Part shown: positions 1 through 8,402 of the stretch, in pieces
Numbering within the stretch: the stretch's first letter is position 1
Layout of the letters: each line of letters opens with the position of its first letter
Assembly: GCA_022572105.1 (NCBI GenBank)
Contig: JACZWN010000077.1
Span: 2,054 to 14,113 of the forward strand
Reading direction: 5' to 3'
Source: Pseudomonadota bacterium
GTDB taxonomy: Bacteria > Pseudomonadota > Alphaproteobacteria > Kiloniellales > J153
Length of the DNA stretch: 12,060 nt
Notes under the pieces: model-generated
Seen by the model: only the letters and a program-made list of their open reading frames with translations
Databases searched by the model: none
What the model was told of the DNA's origin: nothing
Position numbers and translations under genes: made by a program

Positions 1-91
1 CGCCCCGACCGCCCGGCCGGGCGGTAATACCAAGGATTAAGTCCCGGTCACGACCGGCTCCGCGCGGGCGCCCGCTCGACGAAGGGTTCCT

Positions 92-120
92 TTGACGCCC
101 CGCGCGGCGCTCTCTAACAT
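92..120 (+). promoter_or_regulatory. sigma70-like promoter for maeB
   Basis: TTGACG (92-97) and TAACAT (115-120) are separated by 17 bp, a close match to a housekeeping sigma70 promoter. Transcription would start near 127, leaving a leader of roughly 55-60 nt before the maeB ATG at 184. This is sequence reading only; no transcript data are available. Confidence 0.55.
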
Positions 121-153
121 CTCTGCCGGAACAACCGTTCCCTCGGGCAGAGA
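120..153. repeat. interrupted palindrome at the maeB promoter/leader
   Basis: The outer arms TCTCTGCC (120-127) and GGCAGAGA (146-153) are perfectly complementary over 8 bp. Nested inside are GGAAC (128-132) and GTTCC (137-141) around an AACC loop, with a CTCG bulge (142-145) on one side. The element abuts the putative -10 box, so it could be an operator or, if transcription starts upstream of it, an RNA hairpin. Its role is unknown. Confidence 0.5.
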
Positions 154-183
154 GCCACGCCCCGGGGGCCAAGGGGAGGGATC

Positions 184-2463
184 ATGGCCGACGACAGGTC
201 GCGCACGATCGAGCAGGAAGCGCTGGAGATGCACGCGCGCGGCCGGCCCGGCAAGCTGGAGATCCGCGCCACCAAGCCGCTGACGACGCAACACGACCTG
301 ACGCTGGCCTACTCGCCCGGCGTCGCCGCCCCGTGTCTCAAGATCTACGAGGACCCGGACAAGGCCTACGATTACACCGCCAAGGGCAACCTGGTGGCGA
401 TCATCTCGAACGGCACGGCGGTACTCGGCCTCGGCGACCTGGGCGCGCTCGGCGCCAAGCCGGTCATGGAAGGCAAGGCGGTGCTGTTCAAGCGCTTCGC
501 CGACATCGACGGCATCGATCTCGAGATCGACACCCGCGACGTCGACGAGTTCGTCAACTGCGTGCGCTACCTGGGCAAGACCTTCGGCGGCATCAATCTG
601 GAGGATATCAAGGCGCCGGAGTGCTTTATCATCGAAGAGCGCCTGCGCGAGCTGATCGACGTGCCGGTATTTCACGACGACCAGCACGGCACCGCGATCA
701 TCACCGTGGCCGGGATCATCAACGCCCTGCACCTGACCGGGCGCGAGATGGGCGAGGCCTCCATGGTCATCAACGGCGCCGGCGCCGCCGGCATCGCTTG
801 CGCGGAACTGATCAAGGCCATGGGCGCGTCGCCCGACAAGGTCCTCCTCTGCGACACCCGCGGCGTCATCTACCGGGGCCGCGAGGACGGCATGAACCAG
901 TGGAAGTCGGCGCACGCGATCGAGACCGATGCGCGCAGCCTGGCCGAGGCGCTCGAAGGCGCGGACCTTTTCCTCGGCCTGTCGGCGGCGGGCGCGATGA
1001 CCAAGGACATGGTCCGCTCCATGGCCGACAAGCCGATCATCTTCGCCATGGCCAATCCGGACCCGGAGATCCGGCCCGAGGAGATCGCCGAGGTCAGGGA
1101 CGACGCCATCGTCGCCACCGGGCGCTCGGACTATCCGAACCAGGTCAACAACGTGCTCGGCTTCCCCTACATCTTCCGCGGCGCGCTCGACGTGCGCGCC
1201 TCGTCGATCACCATGGAGATGAAGATCGCCGCCGCCGAGGCGCTCGCGGCGCTGGCGCGCGAGGACGTGCCGGACGAGGTCAACCGGGCCTACGCCGGGC
1301 GCCGGCTGCGCTACGGCCCGGACTACATCATCCCCGCGCCCTTCGATCCGCGGCTCATCGTCGCGGTGCCCACGGCGGTCGCCAAGGCGGCCATGGCCGC
1401 GGGCGTCGCGCGGCGGCCGATCGAGGACCTGGAGGCCTACGAGCACGAACTCGCCGCCCGCCTCGACCCGACGGCGGCCAGCCTGCAGGGCATCTTCGAA
1501 CGGGTGCGCCGGCACCCGCGCCGCGTGGTCTTCGCCGAGGGCGAGGAGGAGACCACGATCCGCGCCGCCTACGCCTTCAAAAACGCCGGCTACGGCTTGC
1601 CGATCCTGGTCGGGCGCGAGGACCGCATCCGCGAGACCATGCGCCAGATCGGCATCCCCGACGGCTTCGCGGAGGTCCACAACGCCCGGCTTTCGGCCAA
1701 CAACCAGCGCTACATGGACCACCTCTACGCCCGGCTCCAACGCGCGGGCAAGATGCGGCGCGACTGCCAGCGCATGGTCAACCAGAACCGCAACGTCTTC
1801 GCCGCCTGCATGGTCGCGCTGGGTGACGCCGACGCCATGGTCACCGGCCTGACGCGCAGCTTCGGGGTCGCCTTCGAGGACATCAGACGGGTCATCGATC
1901 CCAAGCCCGGACACCGGGTCTTCGGCATGTCGATCATGGTGCTCGAGAGCCGCTCGCTGTTCATCGCCGACACCTCGGTGCACGAACTGCCCAGCGCCGA
2001 GGAGCTGGTCGACATCGTGATCCAGAGCGCGGCCCAGGCGCGCGCCATGGGCCACGAGCCGCGCGTGGCCCTGCTCAGCTTCTCGAACTTCGGCAACCCC
2101 ATGCGCGCGCGCGCCCAGCACCTGCGCGACGCGATCAAGCTGCTCGACGCACTCGACCTGGATTTCGAGTACGACGGCGAGATGCAGGCCAACGTGGCGC
2201 TCGATTACGAGCTCATGCGCCGGCTCTATCCCTTCGCGCGCCTGAGCGGGCCGGCCAACGTGCTCATCATGCCGGCGCTGCACAGCGCCAACATCACCCC
2301 CAAGCTGGTCCAGACCGCCGGCGTCGGCACGGTCATCGGGCCGATCCTGATCGGCCTTTCGAAACCGGCTCAGATCGTCCAGACCGGCGCCACGGTCAAC
2401 GATGTGGTCACCGCCGCGGCGATCGCCGCGCACGATTCGATCATGGAGGGCAAGCTGCTTTAG
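184..2463 (+). CDS. maeB: NADP-dependent malic enzyme, hybrid with phosphotransacetylase-like domain
   Basis: This 759-residue cytosolic enzyme should decarboxylate malate to pyruvate with NADP+, linking the TCA cycle to pyruvate and NADPH supply. The length is typical of the bacterial MaeB hybrid class. The malic enzyme part covers about residues 15-425. It shows LAYSPGVAAPC (41-51), the metal-site segment EDIKAPECF (140-148), HDDQHGTA (164-171), the Rossmann GAGAAG loop (198-203) and NPDPEI (291-296). From about residue 430 a phosphotransacetylase-like domain begins (VVFAEGEEETTIRAA, 448-462) and runs to the C-terminus. In characterised hybrids this domain is regulatory, responding to acetyl-CoA, rather than a working Pta; that is family knowledge. 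The ATG at 184 has a strong Shine-Dalgarno, GGGGAGGG (173-180), and the gene has its own promoter-like sequence. It converges with the next gene across 55 nt, where I saw no clear terminator. Confidence 0.96.
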   Translation: MADDRSRTIEQEALEMHARGRPGKLEIRATKPLTTQHDLTLAYSPGVAAPCLKIYEDPDKAYDYTAKGNLVAIISNGTAVLGLGDLGALGAKPVMEGKAVLFKRFADIDGIDLEIDTRDVDEFVNCVRYLGKTFGGINLEDIKAPECFIIEERLRELIDVPVFHDDQHGTAIITVAGIINALHLTGREMGEASMVINGAGAAGIACAELIKAMGASPDKVLLCDTRGVIYRGREDGMNQWKSAHAIETDARSLAEALEGADLFLGLSAAGAMTKDMVRSMADKPIIFAMANPDPEIRPEEIAEVRDDAIVATGRSDYPNQVNNVLGFPYIFRGALDVRASSITMEMKIAAAEALAALAREDVPDEVNRAYAGRRLRYGPDYIIPAPFDPRLIVAVPTAVAKAAMAAGVARRPIEDLEAYEHELAARLDPTAASLQGIFERVRRHPRRVVFAEGEEETTIRAAYAFKNAGYGLPILVGREDRIRETMRQIGIPDGFAEVHNARLSANNQRYMDHLYARLQRAGKMRRDCQRMVNQNRNVFAACMVALGDADAMVTGLTRSFGVAFEDIRRVIDPKPGHRVFGMSIMVLESRSLFIADTSVHELPSAEELVDIVIQSAAQARAMGHEPRVALLSFSNFGNPMRARAQHLRDAIKLLDALDLDFEYDGEMQANVALDYELMRRLYPFARLSGPANVLIMPALHSANITPKLVQTAGVGTVIGPILIGLSKPAQIVQTGATVNDVVTAAAIAAHDSIMEGKLL

Positions 2464-2518
2464 GGAACCTTGACCGCGCCGTGCGCGCCACCGGCGCCCT
2501 TCGGCCTCATACCGAGGA

Positions 2519-3460
2519 TCAGTCGACGCCGTCGATGGTGATGCTCCGGAGCGCGTAGTCGCCGCCGCTGTTGACCAGCGCGACGCCGTCGAAGGGATCG
2601 CGGAAGCCGCGGTCGATCACGTTCATGACCTCGTTGCCGTCGACCCGCACCACCATGCGGCCCCTGCGGTTCCGGGTCCACTCGATGACGTGGGCCTTGC
2701 CGTCCTCGAGCTTGAGCGGCTGGTCGTAGAGCTCGATGGTCGAGGTCCCGCCGCGCGAGGACAGGCGCAGGAGCTCGAGCGACGGCGTCCCGCCGGTCGC
2801 GCCCGGGCGATAGGCCAGGCGGTAGCCGGCCGAGGCGTTGGCGCCCTGATAGGGCCCGAACTCGAAGCGCGGCTCGGCGCTCCCCGGGACCATGCGCGAG
2901 GTCAGCTCGACGCGCATTGCGAAGGCATTGGTCACCTTGACCGGCGCGATGACGGCGGCGAAACCGGGGTCGGCCGGCGGTTGCTCGGCGACCTGGCCGC
3001 CCTGCCGCCCTTGCAGCGTCTGCCGCAGAAGCTGCCCGAAGAGCTGCCCCACCTGGTTCTTGCCGGAGGATTGCGTCTGCTGTTGCTGGCGCGCCGGCGG
3101 CGGCTCGACCACCGTGCGCAGGCCGTAACGCCAGTCGATCAGGAACTCGCCGGCGGTAACCCGCCAGGGCGCATCGGGCTGGGGGCCGCGCCCAGAGAAG
3201 TCATCGCTGAACAGGCGTTTGCCCCAGGGATTCTCGTAGCGGCGGAGAACCTTGCGCAGGTCGCGCAGATACCAGGGGTCGATCAGCCGGTCGCTCTCGC
3301 CGCGTTTGAGCTCGTTCCTCAGCTCCTTGATGAGCTTCTGAAGTTGTCGATCTCCACCGGCCGGTGCGGACTGCGCCGCGGCCGGCCCGCTCAAGGTCGC
3401 TGCGCCGACCGCGATCGCGGCGAGCGCAAGACATGCGATGACGCTACGCTGAATAGTCAT
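2519..3460 (-). CDS. secreted hypothetical protein, probable LamG/DUF1080-like beta-sandwich
   Basis: The 313-residue product starts with a clear Sec signal peptide: positive n-region MTIQR, hydrophobic core about residues 7-24, and likely cleavage after the AAA that ends at residue 29. I chose the ATG at 3460 because a longer frame from 3514 would put 18 basic and polar residues before the signal. Residues 35-75 are charged and helical. From LFSDDFSG (83-90) the pattern resembles one-domain concanavalin-like or DUF1080 folds: alternating strands, an IEWTRNRRGRMVVRVDG stretch (259-275) and FDGVALVNSGGDYALRSITIDG (290-311). A Gln/Pro-rich, low-complexity insert (about 119-165) interrupts the fold. 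It is probably periplasmic; no catalytic residues could be assigned and the function is unknown. It is co-oriented with pit but about 100 nt away, and no strong ribosome binding site is visible. Confidence 0.8.
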   Translation of the reverse strand: MTIQRSVIACLALAAIAVGAATLSGPAAAQSAPAGGDRQLQKLIKELRNELKRGESDRLIDPWYLRDLRKVLRRYENPWGKRLFSDDFSGRGPQPDAPWRVTAGEFLIDWRYGLRTVVEPPPARQQQQTQSSGKNQVGQLFGQLLRQTLQGRQGGQVAEQPPADPGFAAVIAPVKVTNAFAMRVELTSRMVPGSAEPRFEFGPYQGANASAGYRLAYRPGATGGTPSLELLRLSSRGGTSTIELYDQPLKLEDGKAHVIEWTRNRRGRMVVRVDGNEVMNVIDRGFRDPFDGVALVNSGGDYALRSITIDGVD

Positions 3461-3511
3461 AATCGTGATGCTAACACGCTTTTTCCGGCCGCGCAGCAAC
3501 CAAGCGCGAGT

Positions 3512-3545
3512 CACCGGCTCGCTTTTGCACCGGTCCGCTTTTGCA
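3512..3545. repeat. two-copy tandem repeat, 16-bp period
   Basis: Two 18-bp units, 3512-3529 and 3528-3545, differ only by a CT/TC swap (caccggCTcgcttttgca versus caccggTCcgcttttgca) and overlap by two bases. They lie in the gap between pit and the secreted-protein gene, about 50-85 bp upstream of the latter's start. They could be regulator half-sites or a simple slippage duplication. Confidence 0.6.
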
Positions 3546-3560
3546 AGGGGGATTCGGCTC

Positions 3561-5042
3561 TCACAGGGCGCTGAACGCGAAGAACAGCCCGCCGGCCATG
3601 ACCGCGGTCGCCGGCACCGTGATCACCCAGGCCGCCACGATGGTCATCAGGTGCGAGCGCCGAACCAGCTTGCGCCGGCGGATGATCTCACCGTTGTACT
3701 TCCCGTTGCCGGTGGTTTCCTTGCCGGTGTCGTCCCGGCGCACGCGCGGGCGCCGGGCGCTGAAGTACTCGCGGAAGAAGCCGACGCCGAAGATCGCGCC
3801 GACCGCGATGTGGGTCGAGCTGACCGGCAGGCCGAGGGCCGAGGCCAGGATCACCGTGATCGCCGCCGACAGCGCCACGCAGTAGGCGCGCATGGGGTTC
3901 ATCTTGGTGATTTCCTGGCCGACCCTGCGCACCAGCTTCGGGCCGAAGAGCACCAGGCCGAGCGAAATGCCGGCCGCGCCGATCAGCATGACCCAGAGCG
4001 GGATCTCGACCTTGGCCGAGATGTCGCCGGAGCCGACGACGCCGACGATCGCGGACAGCGGCCCGACCGCGTTGGCGACGTCGTTGGAGCCGTGAGCGAA
4101 CGACAGCAGCGCCACCGAGCAGATGAGCGGGATCGTGAACAGGCTGCGCACCGACTCGTTGCGGTTCTCCATGCCTTCGGCGCGCCGGGCGACGAGCGGT
4201 TTGATCGCCGCGTAGGCACCGGCGAAGATGGCCAAGCCGATGAGCGCGACCAGCCAGAGTTCCGGCGTCCAGACCCTTTTCAGGCCCTTCATGACGAGAT
4301 AGGCGGAGAACACGCCGGCCATGAGCGCGACCAGCACCGGGACCCAGCGCTTGGCGGCGGCGATCTTGTCGTCCTGGTAAACGATCGCGCGATTGATGAA
4401 GGCGAGGAAGAGCGCCGCGATGGTGCCGCCAAGCAGCGGCGAGATCACCCAGCTGGCGGCGATCTTGGCCATGGTGCCCCAGGCGACGACGTCGAAGCCG
4501 GCGGTCGCGATCCCGGCCCCCATGACCCCGCCGACGATGGCGTGGGTGGTCGACACCGGCGCGCTGACATAGGTGGCCAGGTTGACCCACAAGGCGGCGG
4601 CGAAGAGCGCGGCGAGCATCGCGGTGACGAAGACGTCGCCGCTTTCGAAGCGCGTGGGGTCGATGATGCCCTTGGACACCGTGGCGACCACCTCGCCGCC
4701 GGCCAGGAGCGCGCCCATGGTCTCGAAGACCGCGGCGATGACGAGCGCGCCCGTCATGGTGAGCGCACGCGCGCCGACCGCCGGGCCGACGTTGTTGGCG
4801 ACGTCGTTGGCGCCGATGTTGAGCGCCATGTAGCCGCCGACGATGCCGGCCAGGATGATGAAGGCGCCGCCCGCGCCATCCCCGGTCTGCAGGGCGCTGA
4901 ACCACCAAACCAGCGCGAGGAAGATCACGCCGATGCCCAGCCCGGTCAGCTTGTTCAGGTCCTTGTCGAGGGTTTTCTTGACGGAGGGACGAGGGCCGGC
5001 CGGTGCGGGACCGACGCCCAGCGGTACCCCCTTCTGGGTCAT
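3561..5042 (-). CDS. pit: inorganic phosphate transporter, Pit/PHO4 family
   Basis: This 493-residue inner membrane permease belongs to the PHO4 family, whose bacterial members take up metal-phosphate with protons at low affinity. The family's internal duplication is plain: GANDVANNVGP (77-87) with PVSTTHAIVGG (162-172) in the first half, and GSNDVANAVGP (318-328) with PVSSTHIAVGA (406-416) in the second. Hydrophobic segments run from about residue 32 to the C-terminus. A large basic, polar cytoplasmic loop lies near 425-465, just before the last membrane helix. The ATG at 5042 is preceded by GAGGT with suitable spacing. There is no phoU-like partner next to it, although many Pit genes have one, and no convincing PhoB box was found in the 122-nt upstream gap. 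Substrate (phosphate versus sulfate or another anion) is assigned by family only. Confidence 0.93.
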   Translation of the reverse strand: MTQKGVPLGVGPAPAGPRPSVKKTLDKDLNKLTGLGIGVIFLALVWWFSALQTGDGAGGAFIILAGIVGGYMALNIGANDVANNVGPAVGARALTMTGALVIAAVFETMGALLAGGEVVATVSKGIIDPTRFESGDVFVTAMLAALFAAALWVNLATYVSAPVSTTHAIVGGVMGAGIATAGFDVVAWGTMAKIAASWVISPLLGGTIAALFLAFINRAIVYQDDKIAAAKRWVPVLVALMAGVFSAYLVMKGLKRVWTPELWLVALIGLAIFAGAYAAIKPLVARRAEGMENRNESVRSLFTIPLICSVALLSFAHGSNDVANAVGPLSAIVGVVGSGDISAKVEIPLWVMLIGAAGISLGLVLFGPKLVRRVGQEITKMNPMRAYCVALSAAITVILASALGLPVSSTHIAVGAIFGVGFFREYFSARRPRVRRDDTGKETTGNGKYNGEIIRRRKLVRRSHLMTIVAAWVITVPATAVMAGGLFFAFSAL

Positions 5043-5143
5043 ACGGGACCTCGGAACTTGGTGACGCGCGGCATCCGTTCCACGGCTCGGGAGGTAAGCG
5101 ATTCGCCACGCGCCCGCAACGCGAAAGAATACTTATCCACGAT

Positions 5144-5167
5144 TAATACCGAGTCTCGTTGATATTA
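5144..5167. repeat. short interrupted palindrome at the 3' end of ampG
   Basis: TAATA (5144-5148) pairs with TATTA (5163-5167), and CGAG (5150-5153) with CTCG (5155-5158). The right edge includes the ampG stop codon. The ten bases TAATACCGAG resemble TAATACCAAG at 25-34, in the gap before maeB, so this could be part of a small dispersed element. There is no T-tract, so it is at best a poor intrinsic terminator. Confidence 0.35.
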
Positions 5168-6499
5168 GGCGCCGGCCGTCTCGCGCCCCGATTGGGCCGC
5201 CATGGGCAGGCGTTTGACCATCCAGATCGCCATCACCAGCCCGGGCAGCGCGATCGCCGTGGACAGGATGAAGAAAGTGACCCAGTCGGTCTGGTCGGCG
5301 AACCAGCCGCTGGAGGCCGAAAGCCAGGTCCGCCCGACCGCCATGAAGGAGGAGAACAGCGCGTATTGCGTCCCTGTGTAGGCGGTGTTGCAGAGCAGGG
5401 ACAGGTAGGCGACGAAGGCCGCCGAGCCCATGCCGCCGGTCAGGTTCTCGATGCCGATGGTGAGCATGAGGAAACCCACGTCGGGTCCGATCGCGGCCTG
5501 GGCGGCGAACATGAGGTTGGAGAGCATCTGCAGGATGCCGCAGCCGAACAGGCTCCACAGCACGCCGTAGCGCGCCACGACGACGCCGCCCAGGAGCACG
5601 CCGACCAGGGTGGCGACGATGCCGAAGACCTTGCTGACCGCGGCGATCTCGCCGAGCGAGAAGCCGATCCTGACGTAGAAGGGGTTGGCCATGACGCCGG
5701 CGAAGGCATCGCCCAGCTTGTAGAGCAGGATGAAGACCAGGATCAGCAGCGCGGTCTGGACGCCGTTGCGGGCGAAGAACTCGGCGAAGGGGTCGGCGAC
5801 CATGTTCTTGAGCCGCGACCCGAAGCCGGCCGCCGATGGCGAGGCCTCGGCCTCGGCCTCGGGCTCGGGCGCGCGCAGGGCGACGACGAGGCCGGCGACC
5901 AGCAACACCGCCATGACCGCGTAGACGAGCGACCAGTCGAGGCCGCCGTGCACCAGGAACAGCGCGCCCGCCCCGCTCGCGATCATGCCCATGCGGTAGC
6001 CGGCCTGGGTCGCGGCCGCGCCGGCGCCCTGCTGCTCGGGGGTCAGGATCTCGATGCGGTAGGCGTCGATCACCACGTCCTGGCTGGCCGAGAGGAAGGC
6101 GACCAGCAACGCGCAAAACGCGGTGACCAGCGGCGCCTCCTGGGGCCGGGTGAACCCCAGGACGGCGATGGCCGCCATGAGCATGAGCTGGATGAGCACC
6201 ATCCAGGAGCGGCGCCGGCCGAGTAGCGGCGTGAGCAGCGGCACGGGCACCCGATCGATCAAGGGCGCCCAGAGGAACTTCACGGAATAGGGCGTGCCGA
6301 CCGCGGCGAACAATCCGATCGCGGTCAAACCAACCCCGGCCTCGGTCAGCCAAATGGCCAGCGTCGCGCCGCTCAAGGCCAAGGGCAGGCCGCTGGCGAA
6401 GCCCATGGCGAAGACGATGAGCAGGCGGCGTTCCAGATAGATCGCCAGCGCCTCGCGCCAGCGGCCGGGCGGACCCAGGAACCCGATCTCAACCGGCAT
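5165..6499 (-). CDS. ampG: AmpG-family muropeptide permease (MFS)
   Basis: This 444-residue inner membrane protein matches AmpG, which imports GlcNAc-anhydroMurNAc peptides released during wall turnover for recycling and, where present, AmpR/AmpC signalling. AmpG-like stretches in order are GFASGLPLALSG (33-44), TAIGLFAAVGTPYSVKFLWAPLIDR (59-83), SASQDVVIDAYR (137-148), LYKLGDAFAG (259-268), and a later ENLTGGMGSAAFVAYLSLL segment. About 12 membrane helices are expected. It is shorter than the roughly 490-residue E. coli protein and ends where that protein has further C-terminal helices. An acidic Glu/Ala loop (211-220) separates the two halves. The ATG lies inside the end of typA (11-nt overlap), so translation is probably coupled. 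No beta-lactamase gene is in the window. Confidence 0.88.
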   Translation of the reverse strand: MPVEIGFLGPPGRWREALAIYLERRLLIVFAMGFASGLPLALSGATLAIWLTEAGVGLTAIGLFAAVGTPYSVKFLWAPLIDRVPVPLLTPLLGRRRSWMVLIQLMLMAAIAVLGFTRPQEAPLVTAFCALLVAFLSASQDVVIDAYRIEILTPEQQGAGAAATQAGYRMGMIASGAGALFLVHGGLDWSLVYAVMAVLLVAGLVVALRAPEPEAEAEASPSAAGFGSRLKNMVADPFAEFFARNGVQTALLILVFILLYKLGDAFAGVMANPFYVRIGFSLGEIAAVSKVFGIVATLVGVLLGGVVVARYGVLWSLFGCGILQMLSNLMFAAQAAIGPDVGFLMLTIGIENLTGGMGSAAFVAYLSLLCNTAYTGTQYALFSSFMAVGRTWLSASSGWFADQTDWVTFFILSTAIALPGLVMAIWMVKRLPMAAQSGRETAGA

Positions 6500-8321
6500 C
6501 CTTCAGCCGGTCCTGTTTCTTGCGCGCATGCGGGTCGAGCAGCGCCTTGCGCAGGCGGATCGACCTGGGCGTCACCTCGACCAGTTCGTCCTCGGCGATG
6601 TAGGCGAGCGCCTGCTCGAGGGTAAGCGTGCGCGGCGTGGTCAGGCGCACGGCCTCGTCCTTGCCGGCGGCGCGTATGTTGGTGAGTTGCTTGCTCTTCA
6701 AGGGATTGACCACCAAGTCGTTGCCACGGCTGTGCTCGCCGATGATCATGCCTTGGTAGACGGTGGCGCCGGGCGCGATGAACATGATCCCCCGGTCCTC
6801 CAGGTTCCAAAGCGCGTAAGCCACCGCCGCCCCCTTGCCGTTCGCGATCAGCACCCCACTGCGCCGGCTCTGGATCGGCCCTTTGTAGGGGGCGTAGCCG
6901 GAGAAGATCCGGTGCATGATCCCCGTGCCGCGCGTCGCGGTCAGGAACTCGCCATGATAGCCGATCAACCCGCGCGAAGGGGCGAGGAAGCTGACCCGCA
7001 CCTTGCCGCCGCCCGAGGGTTGCATCCCGGTCATCTCGGCGCGGCGTTCGCTCAGGGCTTCGACCACCACGCCGGCGTATTCCTCGTCCACGTCGACCTG
7101 GACTTCCTCGATCGGCTCCAGGCGCGCGCCCGTCTCCGGATCGGTGCGGAACAGCACGCGCGGCCGGCTGATCGACAGCTCGAAGCCCTCGCGCCGCATG
7201 GTTTCGATCAGGACGCCCAGTTGCAATTCGCCGCGCCCGGCCACCTCGTAGGCGTCTTTCTCGGCCGTCTCGCTCAAGTGGATCGCCACGTTGCCCTCGG
7301 CCTCGCGCTCGAGGCGCGCGCGGATCATGCGGCTGGTCACCTTGTCGCCTTCCTGGCCCGCAACGGGTGAATCGTTGGCCGAGAAGGTCATGGCGAGCGT
7401 CGGTGGATCGATGGGTTGGGCTTCGATCGGCTGCGTCACCTCCGGAGCGCAGATCGTATCGGCCACCGTGGCTTGCGCGAGCCCAGCCAGGGCGACGATA
7501 TCGCCGGCGCGCGCCTCCGCGACCGGTTCGCGCTTGAGACCGCGGAAGGCGAGCAGCTTGGTCAGGCGCGCCTCCTCGATGATCCCGCCGTCGCGCCCGA
7601 TCGCCTTGACCATGGTGTTGAGGCGCGCGGTGCCGGCTTGGATACGCCCGGTGAGCACGCGGCCAAGATAGGGATCGGCCTCGAGCGTGGTGGCGAGCAT
7701 GGCGAAGGGCGCGTCCGGGTCGCCGGTGGGCGGGGCCACGTGCGACAGGATCGCCTCGAACAACGCATCCATGGAGTCGCGGGGGGCGTCCGGCGCCTCG
7801 GCCGCCCAGCCCTGCTTGGCGGAGGCGAAGAGGGTGGGGAAATCCAGCTGCTCCTCGTTCGCGCCGAGCACGGCAAAGAGATCGAAGACCTCGTTCTGCG
7901 CTTCCCGGGCGCGCGCGTCGGGCCGGTCCATCTTGTTGATTACCACGATGGGCCGCAAGCCGCGGGCGAGCGCCTTCATGGTCACGAACTTGGTCTGCGG
8001 CATCGGCCCTTCGGCGGCGTCGACCAGCAGCAGCACCCCGTCGACCATGGACAGGATGCGCTCGACCTCGCCGCCGAAATCGGCGTGGCCCGGCGTGTCC
8101 ACGATGTTGATGCGCACGCCGCGCCAGACCACCGAGGTGCATTTAGACAGGATCGTAATGCCGCGTTCGCGCTCCAGGTCGCCGGAATCGAGCGCGCGTT
8201 CGTTCACCCGCTGATTGTCGCGCAGGGTGCCCGATTGCCAGAGCAGCGCATCGACCAGAGTCGTCTTGCCGTGATCGACGTGGGCGATGATCGCCACATT
8301 GCGCAACTTGGTCTGGGTCAT
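6489..8321 (-). CDS. typA: ribosome-associated translational GTPase TypA/BipA
   Basis: This 610-residue translation-factor GTPase binds the ribosome and helps 50S assembly and growth under stress such as cold. The G-domain motifs are complete: G1 AHVDHGKT (13-20), G2 GITI (54-57), G3 DTPGHADF (75-82) and G4 NKMD (129-132). They are followed by EF-G-like domains and the BipA-specific C-terminus, including IRLRKALLDPHARKK near the end. The length is normal for the family. The frame is open upstream to 8417, but I chose the ATG at 8321 because MTQTKLRNVAIIAHVDHGKTT is the usual BipA start; the longer N-terminus reads through the AT-rich repeat and is not protein-like. ampG follows with an 11-nt overlap, so the two form a transcription unit, possibly also read from the kinase promoter upstream. 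Confidence 0.97.
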   Translation of the reverse strand: MTQTKLRNVAIIAHVDHGKTTLVDALLWQSGTLRDNQRVNERALDSGDLERERGITILSKCTSVVWRGVRINIVDTPGHADFGGEVERILSMVDGVLLLVDAAEGPMPQTKFVTMKALARGLRPIVVINKMDRPDARAREAQNEVFDLFAVLGANEEQLDFPTLFASAKQGWAAEAPDAPRDSMDALFEAILSHVAPPTGDPDAPFAMLATTLEADPYLGRVLTGRIQAGTARLNTMVKAIGRDGGIIEEARLTKLLAFRGLKREPVAEARAGDIVALAGLAQATVADTICAPEVTQPIEAQPIDPPTLAMTFSANDSPVAGQEGDKVTSRMIRARLEREAEGNVAIHLSETAEKDAYEVAGRGELQLGVLIETMRREGFELSISRPRVLFRTDPETGARLEPIEEVQVDVDEEYAGVVVEALSERRAEMTGMQPSGGGKVRVSFLAPSRGLIGYHGEFLTATRGTGIMHRIFSGYAPYKGPIQSRRSGVLIANGKGAAVAYALWNLEDRGIMFIAPGATVYQGMIIGEHSRGNDLVVNPLKSKQLTNIRAAGKDEAVRLTTPRTLTLEQALAYIAEDELVEVTPRSIRLRKALLDPHARKKQDRLKDAG

Positions 8322-8402
8322 GTTTCCAGGTCTTTTATCCGCGGGCGGGTACCGGCGTTCCGATTCCAACATTTCGTACCTGATGGGCGGAAGAAAGAAT
8401 TC

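Noticed and set aside
9..24. Perfect 16-nt GC palindrome near the left edge
   Set aside because: Composed only of G and C in a GC-rich region, with no T-run after it; its upstream context is outside the window, so no role can be assigned.
37..2433. 798-codon open frame antisense to maeB
   Set aside because: It is a shadow of maeB caused by high GC third positions. The product is Arg/Asp/Gly/His-rich without domains and reads across the maeB promoter.
5134..5142. DnaA-box-like TTATCCACG
   Set aside because: Single site with one mismatch, no cluster of boxes and no replication genes nearby, so not an origin.
3465..5162. 565-codon open frame antisense to pit
   Set aside because: Low-complexity Arg/Asp/Gly/His product mirroring the Pit coding frame; Pit has both PHO4 signatures and is the real gene.
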